This document shows positions 36,068 through 46,700 of a DNA stretch of 64,000 bases, piece by piece. The stretch comes from Maribellus sp. CM-23 (GTDB lineage: Bacteria; Bacteroidota; Bacteroidia; Bacteroidales; Prolixibacteraceae). A program made the position numbers and the translations under genes. Each line of letters starts with the position of its first letter. Position 1 is the stretch's first letter. The stretch lies in contig NZ_JADWYJ010000004.1 of NCBI RefSeq assembly GCF_021354595.1, positions 186,001 through 250,000 on the forward strand. Direction: 5' to 3'. The notes beneath the pieces are model-generated. The model made no database searches, was not told the origin of the DNA, and saw only the letters and a list, made by a program, of their open reading frames with translations.

Positions 36068-36740
36068 AACCGGAAAATTAATATTGGTTCCCACTCCTAT
36101 CGGCAATTTGCAGGACATTACACTCAGGGCAATTACTGTTTTGAAGGAGGCCGACTTGATTCTTGCAGAAGATACGCGTGTTTCTGTGAAGTTGCTCAAG
36201 CACCTGGAGATTGAGAAACACATGATCTCGCATCACAAATTTAATGAGCATAAAACAGTTCCCTCCATTGTTTCGCAGATTGAGATGGGAAACACGATTG
36301 CTTTGATCTCTGATGCCGGAACGCCCGCGATTTCCGATCCCGGGTTTTTGTTGGTTAGAGCCTGTGTCGAAAAGGGGATTGAAGTAGAATGTTTGCCGGG
36401 GCCAACAGCCTTGGTTCCGGCGCTGGCCGTTTCGGGTTTGCCTACCGAGCGGTTTGTTTTCGAAGGTTTTTTGCCGCAAAAAAAAGGCCGTCAAACCCGA
36501 CTAAAGGCTTTGGCAGAAGAAGCCCGTACCATGGTTTTTTATGAATCGCCGTTTCGGTTGGCGAAAACGCTGGGGCAATTTGCCGAGTATTTGGGCGATG
36601 AACGCAAGGCCTGTGTTTGCAGGGAGTTGAGTAAGATGTTTGAGGAAATTAAGCGGGGAAGTGTAAAAGGACTGGCAGAATATTATACCGATCATCCGCC
36701 CAAAGGTGAAATTGTTATTGTTTTGGAGGGAAAATCGTAG
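36060..36740 (+). CDS. rsmI: 16S rRNA (cytidine-1402-2'-O)-methyltransferase
   Basis: A 226-residue tetrapyrrole-methylase-fold enzyme that methylates the ribose of C1402 in the ribosomal P site. Seen: LILVPTPIGNLQDITLRAI, LAEDTRVSVKLLKHL, ALISDAGTPAISDPGFLLVR, ECLPGPTALVPALAVSGLP and FEGFLPQKKGRQTRL. The ATG at 36060 is chosen over a TTG two codons upstream; it overlaps the preceding gene by eight bases, implying coupled translation. Confidence 0.96.
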   Translation: MSKTGKLILVPTPIGNLQDITLRAITVLKEADLILAEDTRVSVKLLKHLEIEKHMISHHKFNEHKTVPSIVSQIEMGNTIALISDAGTPAISDPGFLLVRACVEKGIEVECLPGPTALVPALAVSGLPTERFVFEGFLPQKKGRQTRLKALAEEARTMVFYESPFRLAKTLGQFAEYLGDERKACVCRELSKMFEEIKRGSVKGLAEYYTDHPPKGEIVIVLEGKS

Positions 36741-36789
36741 CATTTCGGAATGCTGTTGCTATATTGGGTGAGATTCGCAAATTCGTTTT

Positions 36790-37512
36790 ATGAATAGAAA
36801 ATACACCCATCTGTTTTTTGATCTCGACAATACATTGTGGGACTTTAATCGAAATTCCCGTCAGGCTATTTCCGAAACTTTTCTTTATTTCAATTTGCAG
36901 GAATGTGGAAGTGATTTCGATGAATTCTTTCGCACTTATTCAAAACACAACGATCTGTTGTGGGCGAAATACCGGAAAAAGGAAATTCATAAAAATGAAT
37001 TAAAACGACAGCGTTTTCAAAAAACATTTGATGACTTAAATATCGAAGGAATTGACGCTGTTGAAATGAATGATCACTACCTGGGGGTGATGCCGCTTCA
37101 AGCCATCCTGGTAGAGGGGGCACTGGATGTATTATCGGTGTTAAAAAAGCGGAACTACAGACTTTTTGTCATAACAAATGGATTTTCCGAGGTTCAGCAT
37201 AAAAAAATGGAAAACTCTGGCCTTGCTTCTTTTTTTGAGAAAGTTTTTATTTCAGAAGAGGTAAGGGCTCCTAAGCCCGGGCGTGAGATATTTGACTATG
37301 CAATCACTTCCACCAATGCGAAAAAAACAAAGTCTCTAATGATTGGCGACGACTGGGATGTTGATGTAATGGGGGCAGTAAGCAATGGAATTAACGCAAT
37401 TTATTTTAACCCAGAGTTCATTAAAAATTACACGAAAAATGGGATTGGGGGCGTGGTTAATGGTATTCCTGTGATTAACAAGTTAAATGAATTGTTAAAT
37501 ATCCTGCAATAA
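36790..37512 (+). CDS. YjjG-type HAD nucleotidase
   Basis: A 240-residue haloacid dehalogenase-superfamily phosphatase. Motif I is HLFFDLDNTLWDFNRNS, motif II is LFVITNGFSEVQHKKM, motif III lysine is in APKPGREIFDYA, and motif IV is SLMIGDDWDVDVMGA. Length, the helical cap and the sequence NxSRQAISE place it with YjjG pyrimidine 5'-nucleotidases, which clear non-canonical nucleotides. It follows rsmI by 49 bases and may be cotranscribed. Confidence 0.9.
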   Translation: MNRKYTHLFFDLDNTLWDFNRNSRQAISETFLYFNLQECGSDFDEFFRTYSKHNDLLWAKYRKKEIHKNELKRQRFQKTFDDLNIEGIDAVEMNDHYLGVMPLQAILVEGALDVLSVLKKRNYRLFVITNGFSEVQHKKMENSGLASFFEKVFISEEVRAPKPGREIFDYAITSTNAKKTKSLMIGDDWDVDVMGAVSNGINAIYFNPEFIKNYTKNGIGGVVNGIPVINKLNELLNILQ

Positions 37513-37870
37513 TTGCAAATACTTATGTCTTATTTCGATAGTGTCAGTATTTTTTTTATGTATTATAAAACATATTGAATTGCTTGTGTAATTCATCTAT
37601 TTATAGATATTTGTAATGGTTTTAAAAGCAATATGCATAATTCAGTAGTGAGGAAACAATTGTGAGCATTAGGATTTGGGGGAATCTTTCATAATTGTCA
37701 AGTATATTGGTTTTATTTTAAGGCTGTTTAATTATTAATTTAAAACTTTTTCTATGAGGGGAGAAAAATCATTGAGTTGTATTTTGGCATTATTAGAAAT
37801 ACTTAATTGAGCGGTGGCTCTTGTATTTTGGTAGTGTTTGTCTAGAATTAGTTCAAATTGCTTTGATAAT
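37513..37870. other. AT-rich spacer before the first SusC leader
   Basis: About 360 bases of very AT-rich sequence between the YjjG gene and the first SusC leader. No gene, terminator or tRNA is seen. Confidence 0.4.
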
Positions 37871-37896
37871 TGATTTTTTTTACACAATTTGTAATT

Positions 37897-37911
37897 GTTA
37901 AAAAAATTAAC
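37897..37911. repeat. 15-base inverted repeat, leader A
   Basis: GTTAAAAAAATTAAC, identical to 43281-43295 and 49141-49155. It lies directly after the TTTG of the putative -7 box, at or near the expected transcription start. Confidence 0.85.
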
Positions 37912-38019
37912 TTTTAATAATTTGTTTTCAGACAATTTGTGTTTAACGGATTTGGGGGAATCCTGACAAAGAGTCGACTTTATTTTATACGCTGTTTAAT
38001 TTTTCTTAAAACTGTTTCT

Positions 38020-38190
38020 ATGAAGGGGTATGTAAGAAGCATACGTTGTTTTTCCAAAATTTTATTATTGAAAAAATTGCAACCTAAAGGAATGAATGGC
38101 CGGGGGGCACTCACTCTGCATATACTCACTATTACCCTTCGTAGGAATTTTCAAGGCCTCCCGGTTTTTTACTTTCTCCAAAAATGTTGA
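38020..38190 (+). CDS. Possible 56-codon leader ORF, copy A
   Basis: Begins MKGYVRSIRCFSK and contains KGMNGRGALTLHILTITL. It shares its start context with the SusC genes and spans both arms of the GC stem. Copy C has a 53-codon counterpart; copy B is frame-broken after 16 codons. Coding status is uncertain; it may only reflect an RNA element. Confidence 0.3.
   Translation: MKGYVRSIRCFSKILLLKKLQPKGMNGRGALTLHILTITLRRNFQGLPVFYFLQKC
38100..38170 (+). terminator. Conserved GC stem-loop with T-run in leader A
   Basis: CCGGGGGGC (38100-38108) pairs with GCCTCCCGG (38156-38164), one G-U pair, followed by six T. The 47-base loop contains CTCACTCTGCATATACTCAC and ACCCTTCGTAGG, both conserved in the other copies. 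It has the form of an intrinsic terminator but lies inside the leader of SusC. Confidence 0.7.
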
Positions 38191-38292
38191 GTGTATTGGG
38201 TTGTGTTTTAGTTCGGAATGGTTTGGTGTGAGAAATGTGAATTTGAAAAGACTCTATAAAAGCTGTTTAATTAATAACTTAAAACTATTTCT

Positions 38293-41200
38293 ATGAAAAA
38301 AATTGCATTTTTTTTATCGATTCTTCTTTTCATGGGAATTTCGATGTCCAATGCTCAGACAAAGATTTTAACCGGTACGGTTACTTCTTCTGATGATGGG
38401 ACTCCAATTCCCGGAGTTTCGGTAGCTGTGAAAGGAACTACTCTTGGAACAGTCACTAATATTGATGGTGAATATTCTTTGCAGGTTCCTGTAGATGCCA
38501 GGACTTTAGTCGTAAGCTTTGTTGGGATGAAGACGCTGGAAATTCCTATTGGTTCTTCAACAACAATCAATGTTGTTATGGAGCCTGATATTTTTGGAAT
38601 TGACGAGGTTGTTGTAACGGCTATGGGGATTTCGAAAGAGAAGAAAGCCTTGGGGTATTCGGTTCAGGATATCTCTTCTGAGGAAATTGCGCGAGCCAAT
38701 AATCCTAACTTAATTACAACGCTATCCGGAAAGGTGGCTGGTATCGAGGTGAGGCAATCGTCTGGTATGCCAGGTGCTCCTGCAACCGTTCTTATTCGTG
38801 GTGCAAGGTCGTTTAGTGGTAATAATCAGCCGCTTTATGTTGTTGATGGCATGCCTATAACCAGTAATCCTGATTATGATCAGAATGTTACGGGAGCATA
38901 TTATTCTTCGCGTACTCTCGATTTGGATCCTAATGATATTGAATCTATTAATGTCCTGAAAGGGCAAGCTGCAGCGGCATTGTATGGCTTGAGGGCATCC
39001 AATGGTGTTATTGTGATTACCACTAAAAGTGGTAAGAGTACGAATGGGAATCCTGTAGTGAGTATTACTTCTTCTTATACTGCTGATGTTATTTCGCGGT
39101 GGCCTGATGTGCAGCAAACTTATGCGCAAGGTTATTATGAGGATTTTTATCCCGCATTCTCGTATTCCTGGGGACCTAAAATTGCGGACTTAGCTGATGA
39201 TCCAACTTATGGTGGAAATTCGAGGGGAAAGAGCGGAATGTGGTTTGATCCGTATAAAGGGCAATGGGCTCAGCCAAAAGCATATAACAATGCAAAGGGG
39301 TTCTTTGATAATGGTAGTACCTGGTATGAGGGGGTTAATGTTAGTAATTCTACTGCAAATTCCAGTTATTTAATAGGCTTAAGTGTTACTGATCAGTCAG
39401 GGATCGTGCCTAATACTGGAATGTCTAGATATACTGCTAAGGCAAATGCTACGACTAATCTGGGGAAATTTTTTAAAGCCGGTTTCTCTGCAAATTTCTC
39501 AGATGTGGATTTGCAAAAATTGCCTTCAGGAAACTCTAGCTATTTATTTACGGTTTTGGGTGCGCCTGCCTCATTTGATTTGATGGGGACACCTTATCAC
39601 ATGGAGGGACCTCTCGGTCAGTATCGGCAGATAAGCTACAGGCGTGGAGGTGTAGGCGAAAACCCGCGATGGGCTGTTGAAAATAATAAGTTTCTTGAGA
39701 CAACAAGACGTTTCTTTGGGAATACTTACCTGGAGTTTACTCCAAATGATTGGATGAAAATAAGATACCAGATGGGTGTCGATTCTTATTCAACAGATAA
39801 CGAGGATATCTATCAAATGGGAAGTGCTGGTACAGGTCAGGCTTTGCCTACTGCGGGTAATTATCCTACTCCTGATAATCCTGTATTTGGATATAGGGCG
39901 CCTACGGGTGGAGCAATTGACAATTATGGTGTAATGAGAAGTACATTCAACTCTTTGCTTAATATAACCTTTACTAAGCAAATTTCTGAAGACCTTAGTG
40001 GAACCCTCCTTGTTGGTAATGAGTTTAATGATATGGTTAGACGGTCCTGGGAAATGAGTGGAACAGGGTTTTCTGTGCCAGGTTGGAATAATATGTCAAA
40101 TACTTCAACTCAGACAGCTGATGAATCAAAGGGAAGGTCCAGAACCGTAGGGACTTATGCGAATCTTTCTCTGGATTACAAGGAAATGCTTTATCTGAAT
40201 GCAACTGGTCGTTACGATGTAGTGTCTAGTATGCCGCGAGATAATAGGGCGTTCTTTTATCCGTCAGTTTCTTTAGGTTTTATCTTTACGCAGCTTGCTG
40301 GTTTACAAGATAATCTTGTGCTTTCTTTTGGTAAGATTCGTGGGTCTTATGCGCAGGTTGGACAGGCTGGTACTTTCAGGGAGCAAACTTATGTTGTAGG
40401 AGGAGCTGGTAGTGGATTTTTAGATGATGGAATAGATTTTCCGTTGGGAGGTATCTCTGGTTTTAGGCCAACTTCGACTATTTATGACCCTGATTTAAAA
40501 CCGCAAAATACTAAAAACTGGGAAGTTGGGATGGAGTTAAAATTCTTCAATAACAGGTTTGGTGTTGATTATACTTATTCTGACCAGGTTGCAACAGACC
40601 AGATTTTTACCGTGCCCATGGCTGGTTCAACAGGTTATTCAGGGTTTGTTACAAATGCGGGAGAGATGACGTCAAAAGCTCATGAGGCTATTGTTAATAT
40701 CTTTCCAGTTAGGTCTAAAGATTTTGATTGGAGTATTAATGTCAATTTCACAAAAGTTAAGAATAAGGTGGTTTCTCTGGCGGAAGGGATCGAGAGTGTG
40801 AGTTTGGCTGGGTATACAACTCCGAATGTTAGAGCTTATGCAGGGTATACTTATCCTACTATTTATGGAGAAACAATGGCTCGTGATGAGCAGGGGAGGA
40901 TTTTGATTGATGATGACCCGGATAGCTATTATTATGGTTACCCGATGTCTGGTGGATCTGGGAAGATTGGAGATGTTTCGCCTGATTTCATCGTAGGGGG
41001 GTCAACAAGTTTCCGTTATAAGTTTATAACATTAAGTGCTCAGTTGGATTGGAAACAAGGAGGAGATATTTATTCCGGAACCAACCGGTTAATGGCACTC
41101 TATGGCTCGGCCGGGTTTACAGAGGATCGCATAAGTGAATTTAGTTATAAAGATACTCAGAATGCTAAAGGCGTAGGAGTACTTTCTGATGGTTCAGTAA

Positions 41201-41538
41201 ATAATATTGTTAGAGGAGGTGCCGATGATATTGAAGCATATCCTGACTTTTATAGCGATATCATGGGGTCGATTGACGAGATGAATATTTATGAAACTTC
41301 GTATTTGAAATTACGAGAGGTTTCATTAACGATTGATTTGCCTAAAAAGATTTTGACTCCAGTGAAGCTTAAAGGAGCATCGCTGAGTCTTGTCGGAAGA
41401 AACTTTTTGCTTTGGACAACACTTCCTAATGTAGACCCGGAGACGTCTCAGGGTATGGGAAATGGTCAAATGGGATTTGAGTATGTTTCATTGCCTCAAA
41501 CTTCTTCCTATGGGGTTACCTTAAATTTAACGTTCTAA
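38293..41538 (+). CDS. SusC/RagA family TonB-dependent outer-membrane transporter 1
   Basis: A 1081-residue TonB-dependent receptor that would import an oligomeric nutrient with its SusD partner. Order: signal peptide (KIAFFLSILLFMGISMSNAQ), carboxypeptidase-regulatory-like domain (PIPGVSVAVKGTTLGTVTNI, residues about 34-105), TonB box region (GIDEVVVTAMGISKEKKALG), plug domain with VLIRGARSFSGNNQPLYVVD and NVLKGQAAAALYGLRASNGV, then a C-terminal barrel ending SYGVTLNLTF. There is no N-terminal STN domain, so no anti-sigma signalling is expected. The first 60 codons closely resemble transporters 2 and 3. The substrate is unknown because no enzyme gene is adjacent. Confidence 0.95.
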   Translation: MKKIAFFLSILLFMGISMSNAQTKILTGTVTSSDDGTPIPGVSVAVKGTTLGTVTNIDGEYSLQVPVDARTLVVSFVGMKTLEIPIGSSTTINVVMEPDIFGIDEVVVTAMGISKEKKALGYSVQDISSEEIARANNPNLITTLSGKVAGIEVRQSSGMPGAPATVLIRGARSFSGNNQPLYVVDGMPITSNPDYDQNVTGAYYSSRTLDLDPNDIESINVLKGQAAAALYGLRASNGVIVITTKSGKSTNGNPVVSITSSYTADVISRWPDVQQTYAQGYYEDFYPAFSYSWGPKIADLADDPTYGGNSRGKSGMWFDPYKGQWAQPKAYNNAKGFFDNGSTWYEGVNVSNSTANSSYLIGLSVTDQSGIVPNTGMSRYTAKANATTNLGKFFKAGFSANFSDVDLQKLPSGNSSYLFTVLGAPASFDLMGTPYHMEGPLGQYRQISYRRGGVGENPRWAVENNKFLETTRRFFGNTYLEFTPNDWMKIRYQMGVDSYSTDNEDIYQMGSAGTGQALPTAGNYPTPDNPVFGYRAPTGGAIDNYGVMRSTFNSLLNITFTKQISEDLSGTLLVGNEFNDMVRRSWEMSGTGFSVPGWNNMSNTSTQTADESKGRSRTVGTYANLSLDYKEMLYLNATGRYDVVSSMPRDNRAFFYPSVSLGFIFTQLAGLQDNLVLSFGKIRGSYAQVGQAGTFREQTYVVGGAGSGFLDDGIDFPLGGISGFRPTSTIYDPDLKPQNTKNWEVGMELKFFNNRFGVDYTYSDQVATDQIFTVPMAGSTGYSGFVTNAGEMTSKAHEAIVNIFPVRSKDFDWSINVNFTKVKNKVVSLAEGIESVSLAGYTTPNVRAYAGYTYPTIYGETMARDEQGRILIDDDPDSYYYGYPMSGGSGKIGDVSPDFIVGGSTSFRYKFITLSAQLDWKQGGDIYSGTNRLMALYGSAGFTEDRISEFSYKDTQNAKGVGVLSDGSVNNIVRGGADDIEAYPDFYSDIMGSIDEMNIYETSYLKLREVSLTIDLPKKILTPVKLKGASLSLVGRNFLLWTTLPNVDPETSQGMGNGQMGFEYVSLPQTSSYGVTLNLTF

Positions 41539-41560
41539 CATTTAATTAATTTGGTAATTT

Positions 41561-42982
41561 ATGAAATCAATAAAATTTTTAATAGGTATAATTCCATTTT
41601 TGATCTTTTCTTGTAGTGAGGATAAGATGGATGAAATCAATAAGGAGTTGAATAATGCTCTTGAGATGAGTGCTCAAAATGAGATTGCTGATATTATTTT
41701 AAAATCGGCATTCGAAACAACGGGGACCGATATTGCATGGTATGCAACTGTTTACACAGAACAAAGTGCAGGAACCTGGGGGCAATCGGTTGATGCAGAT
41801 AAAAGAATCGGACAGACAGCAGCAACATTGTTTAACAATAACTGGAATAATCTGTACGATGTGATGATGATCTGTAATGATGTGATAAAAAAGACAGATC
41901 CTGAAACTGGAGATGAGGCAGACAATTTGTTTGCAAGAGGTATTGCGCAGTTGTTCTCTGCGTATAATTTGGCAATGCTAACAGATATGTGGGGGGAAGT
42001 GCCTTGGACTGAAGCATTGATGGGGGCTGATAATTTGCAGCCAAAATTTGACAAGCAGTCAGCGATTTATCCTGATGTGTTAGGTCTTTTTGATGATGCA
42101 GTTACAAGTTTTACAAACGCGACGAATATATCAAGTGTGGGGGATTATATTTATAATGGGAATAAAGATAAGTGGATTAAAGCAGCTTATTCGTTGAAAG
42201 CCCGTTATTTGATGCACTTGGTGAATGTCAAAGAGAGTGCAGCATCCGAAGCATTGGGGGTTATTGCCAATGGATTTGCCGGTAGTAGTGATGCTTTTCT
42301 GTTTGATGCTTACGAAGCGACGGCAATTGGTGAGAATCCGTGGTATCAGTTTTTGAGCGATCGGACCCACTTGTCGGTGAGTCAGACCTTGTATAATATT
42401 ATGGTTGCAAGGAACGATACGTTGAGGATGGCGGCTTATTTTGAAAAAGTAGGTGGGGTATATAATCCGGCACCAAGTGGTACGGCTACGCAGACGCAGG
42501 GAGGTTTGTATTCTCAGTCGTTGATTACTGCAAATGGCCGGACAGCGGCAACGCCGATTATGACTTATCATGAATTGAAATTCATTGAGGCAGAAGCAAA
42601 ATTCAGAACGGGTAGCGCAACTTGGAGTCAGTCCTTGCAGGCTGCTGTTGAGGCTAACTTTGTATTTCATGGATTGACAGCGGCGCAAGGCACGATTTAT
42701 TTCAATGCAAGTGTTTCACCCTTGTTGACTGCGGGAAATGAACTGAAGGAGATTTTGACGCAAAAATACATTGCGTTATATGAGCATGAGGCAATCGAGG
42801 TTTATAATGATTATCGAAGGGTTCCTTCTTTCTTGACGTTAAATAATCCGAATAATCAAACTACCGGTTTTGTTTGGCGATTTCCGTATCCTACAAGTGA
42901 AGAAGCTTCAAATTCAGCAAATGTGCCTGAAGTTAACGTATTTAGTGATAAAGTTTGGTGGGCTGGAGGTACTGAAAAATAA
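41561..42982 (+). CDS. SusD/RagB family lipoprotein 1 (SusD-like_2 type)
   Basis: A 473-residue surface lipoprotein, the lid and nutrient-binding partner of transporter 1. Signal peptide and lipobox are LIGIIPFLIFSCSED (Cys18). The TPR-like helices include FARGIAQLFSAYNLAMLTDM and GEVPWTEALMG; the region TPIMTYHELKFIEAEAKFRT and the C-terminal EAIEVYNDYRRVPSF place it with the SusD-like_2 group, like SusD 3 and unlike SusD 2. The gene starts 22 bases after its SusC, and a perfect terminator follows. Confidence 0.92.
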   Translation: MKSIKFLIGIIPFLIFSCSEDKMDEINKELNNALEMSAQNEIADIILKSAFETTGTDIAWYATVYTEQSAGTWGQSVDADKRIGQTAATLFNNNWNNLYDVMMICNDVIKKTDPETGDEADNLFARGIAQLFSAYNLAMLTDMWGEVPWTEALMGADNLQPKFDKQSAIYPDVLGLFDDAVTSFTNATNISSVGDYIYNGNKDKWIKAAYSLKARYLMHLVNVKESAASEALGVIANGFAGSSDAFLFDAYEATAIGENPWYQFLSDRTHLSVSQTLYNIMVARNDTLRMAAYFEKVGGVYNPAPSGTATQTQGGLYSQSLITANGRTAATPIMTYHELKFIEAEAKFRTGSATWSQSLQAAVEANFVFHGLTAAQGTIYFNASVSPLLTAGNELKEILTQKYIALYEHEAIEVYNDYRRVPSFLTLNNPNNQTTGFVWRFPYPTSEEASNSANVPEVNVFSDKVWWAGGTEK

Positions 42983-43005
42983 ATAATATTTTCGATAAGT
43001 AAAAG

Positions 43006-43035
43006 AGCTGCTATAATAGTATAGCAGCTTTTTTT
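43006..43035 (+). terminator. Intrinsic terminator after SusCD pair 1
   Basis: Perfect 10-bp stem AGCTGCTATA (43006-43015) / TATAGCAGCT (43020-43029), ATAG loop and seven T. Confidence 0.95.
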
Positions 43036-43243
43036 ATGTCTGCAAGTAGGCGTTTGTTGCTGTGTGGTATTGTTGCTGTATCGCGCAACGTCTGGGCTGT
43101 GTGAATGTTTTATTTTGGATTTTAGCCTGTATTGATGAGCATGTGAAAAATTGTTGATGTTTGTTTGGGCGTTATAAAAAGTATATAGTTTAGTCTTGGT
43201 TGTTGGGCATCGATGATAAAGTTTGAAAAATACTTTCAATTTG
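43036..43243. other. Spacer between pair 1 and leader B
   Basis: No gene. From about 43135 the sequence shares words such as GAAAAATTGTTGA and AATACTTTCAATTTGTTTT with the spacer at 49005-49110, so the duplication extends upstream of the leader proper. Confidence 0.5.
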
Positions 43244-43280
43244 TTTTGAATTTTGAATTTTTTTTACACATTTGTCTTAT

Positions 43281-43295
43281 GTTAAAAAAATTAAC
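43281..43295. repeat. 15-base inverted repeat, leader B
   Basis: GTTAAAAAAATTAAC, seven bases after the TTTG of the promoter candidate. Confidence 0.85.
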
Positions 43296-43501
43296 CATTT
43301 AAGACTGATTTTAACAATTGACACTAGGGTAATTTGTGAGTAAAAGGATTTGGGGAATCCTTATAAAGAAGTCAAACTTATTTATTCGTTTTTTTTATTT
43401 TATTGTTTTTTAAACTGTTTCTATGAAGGGGTATATAGGAAAGGTATGCTGTTTTTTCAAAATCTACTTTTGAAAAAATTGCAACTGAAAGGAATGGATA
43501 G

Positions 43502-43573
43502 CCGGGGGGCGCTCACTCTGCATATACTCACAATTACCCTTCGTAGGAACTTTTAATGCCTCCCGGTTTTTTT
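43502..43573 (+). terminator. Conserved GC stem-loop with T-run in leader B
   Basis: CCGGGGGGC (43502-43510) with GCCTCCCGG (43558-43566) and seven T. The loop keeps CTCACTCTGCATATACTCAC and ACCCTTCGTAGG. The ORF from ATG 43423 stops at 43473, before the stem. Confidence 0.7.
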
Positions 43574-43715
43574 GCTTTTGGCTCCTCTGATCAGTAGTGA
43601 ACATAATACTCTATGTGTATGACTCCAGATAAATACCGGAACTCTGTTTCGGAAGGTGCTGTTTAAAAGAAGCTTTAATGTTTATAGCTGTTTATTAATA
43701 ACTAAAATTATTTCT

Positions 43716-46700
43716 ATGAAAAAAATTGCGATTTTTTTATCGATTCTCCTTTTCATGGGTAATTTGGTGGTAAATGCTCAAACGAGGAGTTTAACCGGTA
43801 AGGTTACTTCTGCTGAGGATAATATGCCAATACCCGGAGTATCGGTTTCTGTGAAGGGAACAACCATTGGTACAGTCACTAACACTGACGGTGAATATGA
43901 ATTAAAAGTTCCAGAAGGAGCAAAGATTCTTGTGATGAGTTTTGTCGGAATGGCAACTCAGGAGGTTGCGATTTCTGGAAGCAATGTCGTTAATGTTGTG
44001 ATGCAACCACAGGCTATCGGGGTTGACGAAGTAGTGGTAGTTGGTTATGGCACACAAAAGAAAAAGGATGTGACCAGTGCCGTGGCGCGAATAGGTGGTG
44101 AGGATATAAGTAACTTGGCTACACCGTCGTTCGAGTCGCAGTTGGCAGGACGTGCTGCCGGTGTGCAGGTGACAACGCCAAATGGAATGTTGGGACAGGC
44201 GCCTACATTTAACATTCGCGGATTTGGTACGATTTCTTCAAGTTCACAGCCGTTGGTTGTTGTTGATGGAATCCCTGTTACGTCGGGGCAGGTACAGGAG
44301 CTGTATGGAAGGTATAACCCTCTTGCGGAGATCAATCCAAACGATATTCAGTCGGTTGAGGTTTTGAAGGATGGTGCTGCAACAGCCATTTACGGTTCGA
44401 GAGCTGCTAATGGTGTTGTACTTATCACTACAAAATCTGGAGGCAATTTTAAAACGAAGGTAACTTATGATGGTCAAACCAGTTGGGCGAGTGCTGCTAA
44501 ATTGCATGACTTGTTAAATGCCGACGAGTTTGTCGAAATAGCAAATGAAAAGTACGAAAATTGGGGCTCCTCTGGTCCTGCAGTATTAGATCCTGATGGT
44601 GTGAATACTAACTGGAATGATTATGTGTATCGTACCGGATTTCAGCAAAATCATACTGTTTCAGCAAGTGGTGGGTCTGATAAAAGTCAATTTTATGCAT
44701 CTTTTGGCTATACTGATCAGGAAGGCATTATCAGGAATAATGACCAGCAACGTTATTCTTTAAATGCAAAACTTACACAGCAAGCTAATAAGTGGCTGAA
44801 AATAGGCTTTAATTCGCAGGTTTCGAAAACGACGCTAGAGGGAGTAATGAATCAGGAAAATTCACTTGGAAGTGTTGGTTTTGCCAGTGTGCGTATGTTG
44901 CCAAACGTGCCTGTGTACAATCCTGACGATATAACAGGTTATAATATTGATGCCGCAAATAGAAAAGCATTGGGACGAGGAGCAAATAAAACATACATAG
45001 ATAATGGCATTCAGAATATTGTATGGGCTATGGATAACAATGTTAATAGAACTCAGAGTCTTCATGTTACAGGAGGAGGATTTGCTGAGGTTGATTTTGG
45101 TAAAGGGCTTACTTTCAGGACTCAAGGTGGGATCGATTACACTATGCTTAATGACTTTACCAAATGGGGTAGCGAATCCGGAGACGGTTATGGATATGGT
45201 GGCTTGTTGATGGACAATAGAGCTACTTATTATAATTGGAACTGGCAGAACATTTTAGCTTTCAATCATTCGTTCAATGATATTCACAATCTTGATATTA
45301 CTGCAGTTCAGGAATATACTCATACTGATTATGAATATTTGTACGCTGATGTTACACAGTTGTCGGATGACTTCTTTAGTGATCATATTATATCCGGTAC
45401 ATTTGGCGAAAAAAGTGTTAGTGGAAGTAAAACCTACAATGGTTTAGCGTCCTATATGTTGCGTGCTAATTATAACTACGACAGCAAATACTATGTTGGA
45501 GGTTCGGTACGTCGGGATGGTTTGTCTCGTCTTCCTGAGGATACTCGTTGGGGAACATTTTATGGTGGTTCAGTTGCCTGGCGTATCTCAAAAGAATCTT
45601 TTTGGGCAAACTCGAACGTGAGTGGATGGTTTGATGATCTAAGGATAAGGTCAAGTTTTGCAACTATTGGAAACTCGGAACTTAGTGGTGATTTTCCTTA
45701 TTTAGGTACTTATTCAGCAAAACGTTATGGAGCTCAGACAGGTATTGCTTGGAGCAATATGGGGAATGATCAGCTTAAGTGGGAGTCCACAACGACGTAT
45801 GACGTAGGGTTGGACGGTAGCCTGTTTGGTAATCGTTTGTCTTTTGAGTTGGCATATTTCAACAAGAAGACTAAGGATCTGGTGCTAGAGGTGCCGACCG
45901 CTCCAACTATGGGGATCCCGGGTAACAGTTTTTATGACAACAGAGGGAAAATTAGGAATAGCGGATTTGAAGTAACAGTTGGAGGAACGCCTGTTTCGGG
46001 TGAATTTACATGGCGTACCGATTTTAATATTACTCTTGTCGACAACGAAGTGGTCGAATTGGTTAATCATGATCCTATAATCAGTACTTACACAATTGTT
46101 CAGGAAGGCGAATCTTATGGGTCTCTCTATGGTTATGAATTTTACGGAGTAAACAACGTGAACGGTAATCCTATTTGGGTAAAAGGTGATGGCTCGTTAG
46201 TTCAGTTCAGTACCTTTGGAGATGCTAATCAAGGCGAAGTCGAATATTATTATGCTGTTTACGATCCGGCAAATCCTGAGGATGTTTCAACGGAGTCCGA
46301 TTTGTCGCCGAGTGAAGACAAAAAGATATTAGGTTCATCATTGCCCAAATGGTTTGGTGGTTTTAATAACACATTTACATACAAGGGTTTTGATATGAAC
46401 GTATTCCTGCGTTTTTCTGGTGGTAATAAATTAATGAACGCTGCGATGTCCGAATCGTTGCTTAATATGGATTTCTCCAATAATGGCAAAGAGGTGCTTA
46501 ATCGTTGGCAGAGCCCCGAAGAGCCAGGTAATGGTAAAATTCCTAAGATAGGGTATGGAGATGATCAGGTTTTGTTCAACTCAGGCGCAACTGACTCGCG
46601 TTTTGTGGAGGATGCTTCGTTCTTGAAGTTAGCAAATATTGCGTTAGGTTATACTTTGCCTCGTGGATTCACTTCTAAGTTGGATATATCGAAAGTGCGG

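Larger units (their letters stand above)
37871..38292 (+). promoter_or_regulatory. Conserved SusC leader, copy A
   Basis: The first of three related leaders (others at 43244 and 49081). In order: T-rich stretch ending TACACAATTTG (promoter-like), inverted repeat GTTAAAAAAATTAAC (37897-37911), GGATT/AATCC hairpin near 37949-37964, SusC-like ATG context AAAACTGTTTCTATGAAGG (ATG 38020), and a GC stem with T-run (38100-38170). The true SusC ATG follows 122 bases after the T-run. All elements recur in the same order in copies B and C. Confidence 0.75.
43244..43715 (+). promoter_or_regulatory. Conserved SusC leader, copy B
   Basis: Same order of elements as copy A. Promoter candidate: TTTG (43245-43248), 18-base gap, then CACATTTG (43267-43274, one base from TAnnTTTG). 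The inverted repeat is at 43281-43295, the GGATT/AATCC hairpin near 43347-43361, the second ATG context at 43423, and the GC stem at 43502-43573. The last 100 bases before the SusC ATG are nearly the same as in copy C. Confidence 0.75.

Noticed and set aside
38100..38170. Plain end-of-gene terminator for the YjjG gene
   Set aside because: It lies about 590 bases after that gene, and the same structure recurs upstream of two other SusC genes that follow different genes, so it belongs to the SusC leader.
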